Origin: Achromobacter deleyi
GTDB taxonomy: Bacteria; Pseudomonadota; Gammaproteobacteria; Burkholderiales; Burkholderiaceae_B
Direction of reading: 5' to 3'
Assembly: GCF_016127315.1 (NCBI RefSeq)
Contig: NZ_CP065997.1
Span: forward strand, 558,001 to 622,000
Length of the DNA: 64,000 bases
A model generated the notes under the pieces. It made no database searches, was not told where the DNA came from, and saw only the letters and a program-made list of their open reading frames with translations. Positions 17,641 through 25,687 of this stretch are shown here, in pieces; the stretch's first letter is position 1; each line of letters begins with the position of its first letter. Made by a program: the position numbers and the translations under genes.

Positions 17641-17754
17641 GAGCCGCGGGAAGCCGGCGATGCGCGCCGGCCCGCCGCCACGTTATTCACAGGCGCCCTG
17701 CCAACGGGCCGCCTCGGGCCGACCAACTTGGGTCGACCAACGTGGGGGGTCACC

Positions 17755-18360
17755 TTACTTCGGCCGCCGGAACGCCTTGCGCGCCTTCTCGCTGGGGCCG
17801 TGGCAATGGCAACCCGGATGGTGGTCGTTGACCATGCCGACCGACTGCATGAACGCGTAGACCGTGGTCGGGCCGACGAACTTCCAGCCCAGTTTCTTGA
17901 GGGCCTTGGACAAGGCCTCCGATTGCGCCGAGGTCGACGCGCCGCGCGTGGACGGGGATCCCGGCGGCGCCTCGAAGCGCCAGAAGAACGCCCCCAGCGA
18001 CCCTTCGCGCTCGATCATTTCCAGCGCCCGCTGGGCGTTGTTGATGACGGCTTCGATCTTGCCGCGATGGCGCACGATGCCGGCGTCGGCCAGCAGCGCC
18101 AGCACCTGCTTTTCGCCGAAGCGCGCGACCTTGGCCGGATCGAACGCGGCGAAGCCGCGGCGGAAGGCCTCGCGCTTGTTCAGGATGGTGCGCCAGCTCA
18201 GGCCCGACTGGAATCCTTCCAGGCACAGCTGCTCGAACAGCGCGCGGTCGTCGCCTTGCGGACGGCCCCATTCGTTGTCGTGGTACGCCATGTATTCGGC
18301 GGACGTGTCGACCCAGGCGCAGCGGGCGAGGCCGTCGGAAAAGTCGGAGTTGGCGGTCAT
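17755..18360 (-). CDS. tag: DNA-3-methyladenine glycosylase I
   Basis: A 201-residue base-excision repair enzyme that removes 3-methyladenine from DNA. The zinc-binding residues fit the family: Cys14 and His27 at the N-terminus (RCAWVD, YHDNEWG) and a C-terminal His/Cys cluster (DHHPGCHCH). The base-binding Glu lies in LEGFQSGLSW (Glu48). It is a single gene facing the LTA-synthase-like gene and divergent from the YkgJ-like gene. Confidence 0.95.
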   Translation of the reverse strand: MTANSDFSDGLARCAWVDTSAEYMAYHDNEWGRPQGDDRALFEQLCLEGFQSGLSWRTILNKREAFRRGFAAFDPAKVARFGEKQVLALLADAGIVRHRGKIEAVINNAQRALEMIEREGSLGAFFWRFEAPPGSPSTRGASTSAQSEALSKALKKLGWKFVGPTTVYAFMQSVGMVNDHHPGCHCHGPSEKARKAFRRPK

Positions 18361-18576
18361 GGAAATGGGTCCTGGCGGCTATCGGGTTTCCGATGCTACC
18401 GCAGCAACGTCCCCGAAAAAAGTCGTAGCGGCCGCAAGCCGAATCCAGCTACTATTTCCCACCCTGATCCCGCGCCGGCCGTGCCCGAGCGCGCCCCGGA
18501 TCGGCCAGGCGGGCTTGCGGCATGCAAGCCCGTTTTGCGTCATGCCGGGACCGGACAGGCTTTCGGATCCTCCGCC

Positions 18577-19050
18577 ATGTCCCTGCTCGAGACAGCCGCC
18601 CTGACCCTGGTGTCGCCCGCCCTGCTGGCCGGCGACAACAACCCCGCCACCAATCCCTGTCTGGACTGCGGCGCCTGTTGTTCGCATTTCCGGGTGTCGT
18701 TCTATATCGGCGAACTGGCTGGCGAAAACGGCGGCCAGGTGCCGCTCGACCTCGTGACGCAGATGAGCCCGCTGCGGGCCTGCATGAAGGGCACCGAAAT
18801 GGGCGGCGGCCGTTGCATCTCGCTGCGCGGCGAGCTGGGCCAGCCCGGCATCCACTGCGCCATCTACGAGAACCGCCCGACGCCGTGCCGCGAGTTCGAC
18901 ATCTGGATGCCCGACGGCTCGCCCAATCCCGATTGCCAGCGGCTGCGGCTGGCGCTGGGCCTGCCCGCGGTGCCGCCGCGGCCCGACGCGGAAAACGATC
19001 CGCAAGGCCCGTCGCACCCCAACCAGCCCGACCAGCCGGCCGCGGCCTGA
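18577..19050 (+). CDS. YkgJ-family cysteine-cluster protein
   Basis: A 157-residue protein with the UPF0153/YkgJ metal-binding pattern: CLDCGACC at 28-35, later CMK, GRCISL, and HCAIYENRPTPCREF. The Cys pattern suggests a bound metal ion, zinc or iron-sulfur, but the function of the family is not firmly known. The C-terminus is Pro/Ala-rich and disordered. ATG 18577 was chosen because the conserved part starts soon after; the frame stays open upstream over the divergent tag promoter. Confidence 0.85.
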   Translation: MSLLETAALTLVSPALLAGDNNPATNPCLDCGACCSHFRVSFYIGELAGENGGQVPLDLVTQMSPLRACMKGTEMGGGRCISLRGELGQPGIHCAIYENRPTPCREFDIWMPDGSPNPDCQRLRLALGLPAVPPRPDAENDPQGPSHPNQPDQPAAA

Positions 19051-19063
19051 TCCGCCTGCCGCC

Positions 19064-19927
19064 CTAGCGGGCGGCGACCAGCATGGCCTCAGCGCCCGCC
19101 TGCGCCTCCTGCCCGCGCGCGGGCCGCGGCGCATTGTCGCGACGCCGCACGCGCACGATGCCCGGATCCTTGCCCAGGAAGCTCAGCACGTTCTGCATCA
19201 CGCGCTCGCGCTCGTGATCGACACAGATCATGTGATAACTGTCCTGCAGCAGCACCACCGACGCGCCGGGAATGCGCGCCCCCAGCAGCCGCGCCGAACG
19301 CGGGCTGGTCAGCTCATCCTCGACCGCGTGCATCACCAGCGTGGGGCAGCGCATCCGCTCCAGGCCGCGCTTGACCATGCCGCGCAGGCGATCGACCTGC
19401 CGCACGCAGGCCAGCGGCACCCATTGGTAGTGGAAGCCATCGCCGCGCGCGAAGCCTGCCTTGATGAAGGCCCGCACCAGTTCGCTCTTGACGCCGTAGG
19501 GGTCTTCTTCCTCGACCCGGATGCGGCGCGGCACGCCCGGCACGTGATACAGCAGATAGCGCAGGCCCCGGTACCAGGGCGTGCTCCAGCCATCCAGGAA
19601 CACCGGCGCCGACAGCGACACCAGCGCGCCGCGGGTATGCGACTCGCGCTTGCACAGTTCGACCGCCAGCAAGGCGCCCAGGCACATGCCGATCACGTGC
19701 ACCACCTCGTACTGCTCGCACAGCTCGCGGTAGCGCCGGGTGACGACGTCCATCCAGTCCTCGACCCGCACGTCCAGCAGGTCCTCGGGCCGCCCCGCGT
19801 GGCCGGGCAGCGTCACGCCATGGGTTTCCACCCCGGCGCGCGCCAGCACCTTGTGCAGCGAGCCCATGTCGAATTCCGTGCCGCCCAGGCCGTGGATCAG
19901 CAGCGCGCCGGTACGCGGGGTCGTCAC
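19064..19927 (-). CDS. Alpha/beta hydrolase with cysteine nucleophile
   Basis: A 287-residue alpha/beta-hydrolase of the monoglyceride-lipase/carboxylesterase style. The oxyanion motif HGLGG is at 12-16. The nucleophile elbow reads GMCLG with Cys82 in place of the usual Ser. The acid is Asp in HAVEDELTSP and the base is His in QDSYHMICVDHE. Cys nucleophiles occur in dienelactone hydrolases and PHA synthases, so the chemistry may not be ordinary esterolysis. GTG 19927 was chosen because GGGAG lies 6 bases upstream. The GTG overlaps the stop of an upstream small frame (GTGA), suggesting coupling. Confidence 0.85.
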   Translation of the reverse strand: MTTPRTGALLIHGLGGTEFDMGSLHKVLARAGVETHGVTLPGHAGRPEDLLDVRVEDWMDVVTRRYRELCEQYEVVHVIGMCLGALLAVELCKRESHTRGALVSLSAPVFLDGWSTPWYRGLRYLLYHVPGVPRRIRVEEEDPYGVKSELVRAFIKAGFARGDGFHYQWVPLACVRQVDRLRGMVKRGLERMRCPTLVMHAVEDELTSPRSARLLGARIPGASVVLLQDSYHMICVDHERERVMQNVLSFLGKDPGIVRVRRRDNAPRPARGQEAQAGAEAMLVAAR

Positions 19928-20082
19928 GGCATGCTCCCGGCCGGGGCATCGAGCTGCCAGGCGGCGCGCGTGGCCGCCAGCAGGCGCGCCAGGACGTGGG
20001 CGAAGGCGAGGACCGGGGTCGGAACCGCGCCGGCGCCGGCGCTCCCGGCCGGCGAGAAAGCGAGGAAAGGTTGGCAAGTCAT
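19924..20082 (-). CDS. Possible small upstream protein coupled to the alpha/beta hydrolase
   Basis: A 52-residue frame from ATG 20082 (an 82-residue form is possible from further upstream) ends in TGA that overlaps the hydrolase GTG by 4 bp. The protein is Ala-rich and mildly hydrophobic, with no recognised motif. The overlap is the main support; the ribosome-binding site is weak. It may be only a leader that couples translation. Confidence 0.35.
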   Translation of the reverse strand: MTCQPFLAFSPAGSAGAGAVPTPVLAFAHVLARLLAATRAAWQLDAPAGSMP

Positions 20083-20292
20083 GGAACACCCTTGATGCAT
20101 GGAGGGCAGGACGAGAAGACCTGTCCTACCCTGCCGCCATGGTAGGCAAAGGGCATCCGCGAAGATCCGCAAATCTGTCGGGAAAAAGTGAAGATCCGTA
20201 AAGGCTGGCCAGGGCTGGACGGCGCGGCCGGCGACGGGTGTTGGCGGCCTGCCGCCACGCGGCCCCGGACCGGCCGGCGGCCCGTCGAAGAC

Positions 20293-21072
20293 TTATTCCC
20301 GGCCCGCCAGGTAGCGCGTGGGCGTCATGCCGAAGGCGGCGCGGAAGTTGCCGATGAAGGCGCTGGTGCTCTCGTAGCCGACCGACAGCGCGGCTTCCGT
20401 GACCGAACCGCCACGGCACAGCATTTCCAGGCCGCGCAGCAGGCGCGCCTGCTGGCGCCACTGGCCCAGCGTGACGCCGGTCTCCTGGCGGAAACGTCGC
20501 ATCAGGGTGCGCGTCGACATGTTCAGCCGCTGCGCCCATTCGTCGATGCCGGAGGGGTCGTCGGGCGTGCCCAGCAGCGTGTTGGCCAGGTCCTGCAGGC
20601 GCGGATCGTCCGGCATCGGCAGCAGCACCGGGGCGTGCTCGCGCTGCTTGACCTCGACCAGCAGCACTTCGAACAGCTGTTCGAGATAAGCCTCGGACAG
20701 CTCGCCGGGCGGGCTGGTGGTGAAGCGCTCCATCAGCGCGTCGATCAGGCGCGACGACGGCCACGAACGGCAATGGTCCGGCAGCCGGGCGCAGGCGTCG
20801 GGCCGCACGTACAGGAACGAACCGCGCGCCTCGCCGAACCAGCGCGCGGCGTGCGTCACCCCGGGCGGAATCCAGCCCAGGCTGCCCGGCAGCACGGTCC
20901 AGACCTCGGCGCCCGACTGCACCAGCACCAGGCCCTCGTGCACCAGCACCAGCATGCCCTCGTTGTGCACGTGGTCAGGCACCGACAGGCCCTTGGACGC
21001 GCGCGGATGGCGCATGCTGAACGGCGTCAGCAGGACATCGGGCAAGGCGTTGTGGACCACGGTCACGCGCAT
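20293..21072 (-). CDS. AraC-family transcriptional regulator with cupin-like sensor domain
   Basis: A 259-residue regulator. Residues about 20-95 form an AraC-type cupin domain (VPDHVHNEGMLVLV, PGSLGWIPPGVTHAARW). Two HTH motifs cover about 160-255 (GIDEWAQRLNMSTRTLMRRF and VTEAALSVGYESTSAFIGNF). It is divergent from the Fur-family gene with about 107 bp between start codons, so the two may share control. Its target is unknown. Confidence 0.92.
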   Translation of the reverse strand: MRVTVVHNALPDVLLTPFSMRHPRASKGLSVPDHVHNEGMLVLVHEGLVLVQSGAEVWTVLPGSLGWIPPGVTHAARWFGEARGSFLYVRPDACARLPDHCRSWPSSRLIDALMERFTTSPPGELSEAYLEQLFEVLLVEVKQREHAPVLLPMPDDPRLQDLANTLLGTPDDPSGIDEWAQRLNMSTRTLMRRFRQETGVTLGQWRQQARLLRGLEMLCRGGSVTEAALSVGYESTSAFIGNFRAAFGMTPTRYLAGRE

Positions 21073-21132
21073 GGTTGGCAGGTTTGAGCTACAGGTTGAC
21101 GGATTCCCGTTAGCGGGGTCATTTGAAAATGT

Positions 21133-21150
21133 ACATCATTCTCATCATTC
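21133..21150 (+). promoter_or_regulatory. Direct repeat upstream of the Fur-family gene, possible metal-regulator site
   Basis: CATCATTC occurs twice with one base between (21134-21141 and 21143-21150), 30 bp before the Fur-family start codon. Such ATCATT-type hexamer repeats resemble Fur-family binding sites and suggest autoregulation. The match is by eye only. Confidence 0.4.
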
Positions 21151-21179
21151 GGGCATCGCCCCCGGAATGGAGAATCGAC

Positions 21180-21620
21180 ATGGACCCTACCCGCCTGCGC
21201 GTGGCCGGCATCAAGGCCACCTTCCCGCGCCTGAAGATCCTGGACATCTTCCACCAGCACGCGGACCAGCACATGAGCGCGGCGGACATCTACCGCAGTC
21301 TCATCTCGGAACACAGCAGCATCGGCCTGGCCACGGTTTATCGCGTCATCACGCAACTTGAGGACGCCGGCGTGCTCAAACGTACTCAGCTCGACTCGCA
21401 CTCCAACGTGTACGAGTTGAATGACAAGGGACACCACGACCACCTGGTCTGCCGCCACTGCGGCCGGATCCAGGAGTCCAGCGACCCCGCGATGGCGCAG
21501 CTGGTGCGCGATATCGCCAGGCAACGCGGTTTCGCGCTGGACTCCTACAGCCTGGTGCTTTACGGCGGCTGCGGCTGCCGCAAGGCCGCGCCCGCCCCTT
21601 CCATCGGAGAATTCGAATGA
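21180..21620 (+). CDS. Fur-family metalloregulator
   Basis: A 146-residue winged-helix regulator close to Fur: ATFPRLKILDIF, then the recognition segment SIGLATVYRVITQLEDAGVL (about 47-66), a His-rich KGHHDHLVCRHCG metal site (first CxxC) and a C-terminal CGC motif. ATG 21180 is preceded by GGAG. It overlaps the next gene by 4 bp (ATGA). It is probably a Fur paralogue responding to iron or another metal; whether it is the main Fur of the cell cannot be decided from the window. Confidence 0.9.
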   Translation: MDPTRLRVAGIKATFPRLKILDIFHQHADQHMSAADIYRSLISEHSSIGLATVYRVITQLEDAGVLKRTQLDSHSNVYELNDKGHHDHLVCRHCGRIQESSDPAMAQLVRDIARQRGFALDSYSLVLYGGCGCRKAAPAPSIGEFE

Positions 21621-22036
21621 ACCGCGACCAGTTTTTCTTCCACGACCTGTCCCACTTCCCCATCGTCACCGCCAAGCACGGCAGCGCGCCGGCCGGCTAT
21701 TCCGCCAGCTGGATCCGCGAGATGGAGATGCTGGTCGACAACCCCCAGACCTTCGTCATGGTGGTGCCGGACATGCGCACCGAGGCCAGCCACGACGACC
21801 GCAAGGCCATGATCGACTGGCAGACCACCAACATGCCGCGCCTGAAGGCCCGCTGCCGCGCGTTCATCGCGGTCGAACGCGACGCCGGCGCGCTCGACAA
21901 GATCCGCAAGCGCGGCGAGAAGATGGCGCGCGCTTTCGGCATGCCGTTCCTGGCCGTGGCCACGCCGCATGAGGCGGTGCAGTGCGCGCGCGAATTGCTG
22001 GGCCAGGCCGGCCCGGGCGGCTTCGCGGTCGACTGA
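21617..22036 (+). CDS. Conserved-looking protein of unknown function, coupled to the Fur-family gene
   Basis: A 139-residue soluble protein whose ATG overlaps the Fur-family stop. It contains FPIVTAKHGSAPAGYSASW near the N-terminus, an acidic/His stretch (EASHDDRKAMIDWQ) and one central Cys (RCRAFI). No signal peptide or TM segment is visible. The tight coupling suggests a role in metal or oxidative homeostasis. I do not recognise the family. A strong terminator follows, so the Fur-family gene and this gene are a two-gene operon. Confidence 0.8.
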   Translation: MNRDQFFFHDLSHFPIVTAKHGSAPAGYSASWIREMEMLVDNPQTFVMVVPDMRTEASHDDRKAMIDWQTTNMPRLKARCRAFIAVERDAGALDKIRKRGEKMARAFGMPFLAVATPHEAVQCARELLGQAGPGGFAVD

Positions 22037-22065
22037 CGCGCCGCCGACGCTTCCACACGGCTTTC

Positions 22066-22094
22066 AAGCGCACCCGCGGGTGCGCTTTTTTTTG
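22066..22094 (+). terminator. Rho-independent terminator of the Fur-family operon
   Basis: AAGCGCACCC (22066-22075) pairs with GGGTGCGCTT (22078-22087) and is followed by a T-run to 22094. Confidence 0.93.
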
Positions 22095-22448
22095 CGTCTT
22101 CGGCCCGCGCCCGCCCGCAAATCCCGGTACCAGGGCTTATTGCCGAAATTAGAATGCAATATTGATAAATTTGCGATTGTGGCAAAAGGTGTTGCTGGAA
22201 TAAATTCCACCACTGGCCCAATCGCCTGTCCCACAGGCCCCGGGGCTGGCATTGCAGCGCGCCGGGCTCCCGGAAAGCGCTCTTTCCGCGGCGCAACCCA
22301 CCCTCGCTTGCGTGGTCCGACGCCGTTGGCCGTGGCGTTCACAAGACGGCACGGCGCGCGGCCACCCCAAGGACCGCCGCCTCCCGCGCTGTTCATAGCG
22401 GTTGCCAGCCGCCCGGACTCGACATTGAGATTTACGGCACGCACATCA
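22095..22448. other. Intergenic region before the LysR gene
   Basis: About 350 bp without a supportable gene. The first part (22140-22210) is AT-rich and holds TTGCCGAAATTAGAATGC (22140-22157), which recurs with two mismatches before the chemoreceptor gene at 23412-23429. The second part is GC-rich and open in the LysR frame, but has no conserved N-terminal sequence, so I do not extend the gene into it. Confidence 0.6.
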
Positions 22449-23360
22449 ATGAAGCGATTCCAATTCGACAGCACCGCGCTTCGTTACTTTCTCACTGTCG
22501 TCGACACAGGGTCCGTCAATGGCGCCGCCGCGCGGCTCAACGTCGTCAGCTCGGCCGTCAGCCGCCAGATCGCCGGCCTGGAGCAACGCCTGCACAACCA
22601 ATTGTTCGAGCGCCACCCCAAGGGCATGCGGGTGACCGAAGTCGGCCGCATCCTGGCCGATCACGCGCGCCGCGTCGAGGCCGACGCCGCCCGCACCTAT
22701 GCCGAAATCGACGGCCAGAACGGCCGCTACACCCAGACCGTGAAGATCGCCGGCGCGCCCGGCTTCGCCGCCTACGCCCTGCCGCGCAAGTTCGCCGCGT
22801 TCCAGGCCGAACACCCGACCATCCGCTTCAAGCTGCACATCCTCGACGCCGGCCTGGTGGCCGAACGGGTCCGCTCGGCGCAGGCCGACATCGGCGTCAC
22901 CTATAGCCACACGGCGGAAAAGGACATTGCCGTGATCTACTCGCATCCCGCCGAGATCGTCGCGGTGATGCGCCCCGGCCACCCGCTGGCCGCCAGCGAG
23001 TCGCTGCACATCACGCAACTGTCGGCCTATCCGCTGGCGCTGCCGGATGGCGGCAGCGCCCTGCGGCAGGTGCTGGACATGGCCTGCAGCCTCTACAACG
23101 TCACGCTGTCGCCGGCCTTCACCTCGAACCTGCCGGGCGCGGCCTATCACTACGTCCAGGCCAGCGACGCGGTCACGCTGTGCGCCCGCCTGACCGCCAG
23201 CGAACACCTGGAAAGCGGGCGGCTGATCTGCCGTCCGATCAACGACGCGCTGCTCAACGCCGGCCAGCTGCAGTTCCAGACCCACGCCTCGCGCCCCCTG
23301 TCGGACGCCGCGCACCGCTTCCTGCGCTTCATCCGCAGCGACGCCCCACAACTGTTCTGA
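22449..23360 (+). CDS. LysR-family transcriptional regulator
   Basis: A 303-residue LysR protein. The HTH is at about 9-60 (ALRYFLTVVDTGSVNGAAAR, VVSSAVSRQIAGLEQRL) and a periplasmic-binding-type effector domain at about 90-295. ATG 22449 gives the normal family length. It is followed 186 bp later by a chemoreceptor gene on the same strand. A near-identical 18-bp element occurs upstream of both genes, so the regulator may control itself and the chemoreceptor; this is inference. Confidence 0.92.
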   Translation: MKRFQFDSTALRYFLTVVDTGSVNGAAARLNVVSSAVSRQIAGLEQRLHNQLFERHPKGMRVTEVGRILADHARRVEADAARTYAEIDGQNGRYTQTVKIAGAPGFAAYALPRKFAAFQAEHPTIRFKLHILDAGLVAERVRSAQADIGVTYSHTAEKDIAVIYSHPAEIVAVMRPGHPLAASESLHITQLSAYPLALPDGGSALRQVLDMACSLYNVTLSPAFTSNLPGAAYHYVQASDAVTLCARLTASEHLESGRLICRPINDALLNAGQLQFQTHASRPLSDAAHRFLRFIRSDAPQLF

Positions 23361-23411
23361 CCCCGCCGCAAGGCCCGCCAACGCGCGGGAGAGCCAGACT
23401 CGGCGGCAGCA

Positions 23412-23429
23412 TTGCCGAAAGCAGAATGC
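23412..23429 (+). repeat. Second copy of an 18-bp element shared with the lysR upstream region
   Basis: TTGCCGAAAGCAGAATGC matches 16 of 18 positions with 22140-22157. The two copies flank the LysR gene and lie upstream of the LysR and chemoreceptor genes respectively. It may be a shared regulator site. Confidence 0.5.
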
Positions 23430-23545
23430 CTCGATGAAAAATGATCAATTGTTAAATTTGTAATTCAAATTTACAGTCAGCCGGATTTTCCGAGACCACG
23501 CTTTGACGGGTCAGCCCCAAGACACACACAGGAGCCCCCCCCACC

Positions 23546-25162
23546 ATGCTCAAGAACCTGAAGATACGCACCGGCCTGCTGGCCGTGATGGCCATCTTCG
23601 TCCTGGCGCTGGCAACCGCCACAAGCATGGGCTGGCTCTATGCACGGGACGCCGACGTCGCGGTGGACGACCTGAACTCGGTCGCCACCGAGCAGACCCG
23701 CCCGCTGTACGAAACGCAGACGCTGCTGCTGCGCAGCCGGCTGATACTGGTGGCCGCCTACCTGGACATCGTCTCCGGCAAGGGCAGCCAGGCCCAGGGC
23801 AGCGTCGACCAGGCCAACCAGGCCTTGCAGGAGGCGCGCAAGCGCTTCGCCGTCTACCAGCGCGTGCCCAAGAACACCGAGGCGGGCCTGAAGCTGTCGG
23901 GCGAACTCGACAGCGTGTTCAGCGCCTACGTGCGCAGCATCGAGGCGCTGGAAGCCGCCCTGCAGAAGCAGTCGGCCGAAGGCTATGCCGCCGCCGTCGT
24001 CGACACCCGCAGCGCCGACGCCCGCTTCGCCGAGCGCGTGACCGGCTTTCTCGAACACACCGAGCGCCGCAGCGCCGCCATCAACGCCGCCTCCGACCAG
24101 CGCTACGAACGCGCCGAGCTGTCGACCATCATCATGCTGGCCCTGGCCGCCGCGCTGGCGCTGGGTTGCTGGCGCTTCATCAGCCGCCAGGTGCTGCAGC
24201 CCCTCAAGGACGCCGCCACGCATTTCGACCGCATCGCCTCCGGCGACCTGACGCAGCGCGTCGCGGTCAATTCCACCAATGAGATCGGCGTGCTGTTCAC
24301 CGCCCTCAAGCGCATGCAGGAAAGCCTCACCCGCACCGTCGGCGAAGTGCGCCGCAGCGTCACCGAGATCAACACCGGCGCCGCCGAGATCTCGTCGGGC
24401 AACACCAACCTGTCGGCGCGGACCGAGGAACAGGCCGCGTCGCTGGAAGAAACCGCCGCGTCGATGGAAGAGCTCGCCACCGCGGTCAAGCAGAACACCG
24501 AACACGCCCACCAGGCCAACAGCCTGGCCGCCGAAAGCCGCGGCGTCGCCCTGCGCGGCGGCCAGGCCGTCGGCCAGGTGGTCGAAACCATGGCCCGCAT
24601 CTCGGAAAGCTCGCGCCGCATCTCCGAGATCGTCTCGGTGATCGACGGCATCGCCTTCCAGACCAACATCCTGGCCCTGAACGCCGCGGTCGAGGCCGCC
24701 CGCGCCGGCGAACAGGGCAAGGGCTTCGCGGTGGTCGCCGGCGAAGTGCGCACCCTGGCCCAGCGCAGCGCCCAGGCCGCGCGCGAAGTGAAAGACCTGA
24801 TCGAGCAATCCTCCAGCAATGTCGACAGCGGCGCCGAACAAGTCCGCGCGGCCGGCGACACCATGCAGGAAATCGTGGACTCGGTGCAGCGCGTCACCCA
24901 GATCATGGCGGAAATCACCGAAGCCTCGACCGAGCAGTCCATCGGCATCGACCAGATCAACCGCGCGGTCACGCAGATGGACGACGTCACCCAGCAGAAC
25001 GCCGCGCTGGTCGAGGAAGCGGCGGCCGCCGCCTCTTCGCTGGAAGACCAGGCCAAGCGCCTGGCGGCCACCGCCGCGTTCTTCAAGCTGCCCGCCGAAA
25101 CCGTGATCGACGTGACGCCGCAGGCCATCGCGGCCCCGCTGCGCCCGGCCTACGTCGCCTGA
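23546..25162 (+). CDS. Methyl-accepting chemotaxis protein
   Basis: A 538-residue chemoreceptor. TM1 is at about 8-30, a four-helix-bundle (Tar-type) periplasmic sensor to about 190, TM2 at about 192-212, then HAMP (RQVLQPLKDAATHFDRIASG) and the long signalling coiled coil. The hairpin tip carries the strongly conserved IAFQTNILALNAAVEAARAG near 370-390. No C-terminal receptor-tethering pentapeptide is present. It should signal to CheA/CheW; the ligand is unknown. No other chemotaxis gene is adjacent. Confidence 0.95.
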   Translation: MLKNLKIRTGLLAVMAIFVLALATATSMGWLYARDADVAVDDLNSVATEQTRPLYETQTLLLRSRLILVAAYLDIVSGKGSQAQGSVDQANQALQEARKRFAVYQRVPKNTEAGLKLSGELDSVFSAYVRSIEALEAALQKQSAEGYAAAVVDTRSADARFAERVTGFLEHTERRSAAINAASDQRYERAELSTIIMLALAAALALGCWRFISRQVLQPLKDAATHFDRIASGDLTQRVAVNSTNEIGVLFTALKRMQESLTRTVGEVRRSVTEINTGAAEISSGNTNLSARTEEQAASLEETAASMEELATAVKQNTEHAHQANSLAAESRGVALRGGQAVGQVVETMARISESSRRISEIVSVIDGIAFQTNILALNAAVEAARAGEQGKGFAVVAGEVRTLAQRSAQAAREVKDLIEQSSSNVDSGAEQVRAAGDTMQEIVDSVQRVTQIMAEITEASTEQSIGIDQINRAVTQMDDVTQQNAALVEEAAAAASSLEDQAKRLAATAAFFKLPAETVIDVTPQAIAAPLRPAYVA

Positions 25163-25280
25163 CGGCGGGCTTTCCGTCCCGCGGCGATTTAAGACTGCGC
25201 CCGATCGGCCGTTGTCCTGTAGGTCAGGCCCCGCGGCATCCCCCGCGACCGGCCTTCAACCGACCACGAGCCCACGACGC

Positions 25281-25568
25281 ATGAGCCGCGCCCTCGCCTG
25301 CCATTTTTGCCTCTCGACACTGGCGCAAGGCGCGCCCCTGCTGGAAAGAAACGGGGCCGCCATCTGCAAAACCTGTGCCGACGCCTTCTCGGCCGAGTTC
25401 ACCGAGCGCGCCTGGGCCATGGCGTCGTCCCTCGACGAACAGCTGGACGTGCTGCTGGTCGAAAGCCAGCGGGCCCTGCAGCACAGCGCGGTCCTGGCCG
25501 AACGCGCCCGCGGCTGCGGCCTGAGCCTGGCCGACCTGACAGCCATGCCGCCCCGCACGCTGTCCTGA
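25281..25568 (+). CDS. Small protein with a four-cysteine zinc-finger-like motif
   Basis: A 95-residue protein. Residues 8-11 (CHFC) and about 29-32 (CKTC) form a CxxC-x17-CxxC pattern similar to the ClpX-type zinc-binding module; the rest is predicted helical. ATG 25281 places the motif near the N-terminus. No operon partner is obvious: the chemoreceptor ends about 120 bp upstream and the RidA-like promoter lies downstream. Function unknown. It might be an adaptor or regulator. Confidence 0.65.
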   Translation: MSRALACHFCLSTLAQGAPLLERNGAAICKTCADAFSAEFTERAWAMASSLDEQLDVLLVESQRALQHSAVLAERARGCGLSLADLTAMPPRTLS

Positions 25569-25619
25569 TCCGGCGCGGATCCGTCGCTCTGGTCGACAAG
25601 TGATGCCCGGGCTTCTGCC

Positions 25620-25650
25620 TTGACCTCAACCACGGTTGAGGTTTGATACT
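25620..25650 (+). promoter_or_regulatory. MerR-family (SoxR-like) promoter upstream of the RidA-like gene
   Basis: A -35 TTGACC (25620-25625) and a -10 GATACT (25645-25650) are separated by 19 bp, the overlong spacer typical of MerR-activated promoters. A perfect inverted repeat, ACCTCAAC (25623-25630) with GTTGAGGT (25635-25642), fills the spacer. The arms resemble the SoxR box (CCTCAA...TTGAGG). The controlling regulator is not in the window. Confidence 0.8.
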
Positions 25651-25687
25651 GGCGCTCCAGCAATACGATTCGTTCACGGAGCCCAGC

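Noticed and set aside
17719..17746. Short direct repeat CGACCAAC(T/G)TGGG after the LTA-synthase-like gene
   Set aside because: Only two short copies in a GC-rich spacer; no associated element, so it is not interpreted.
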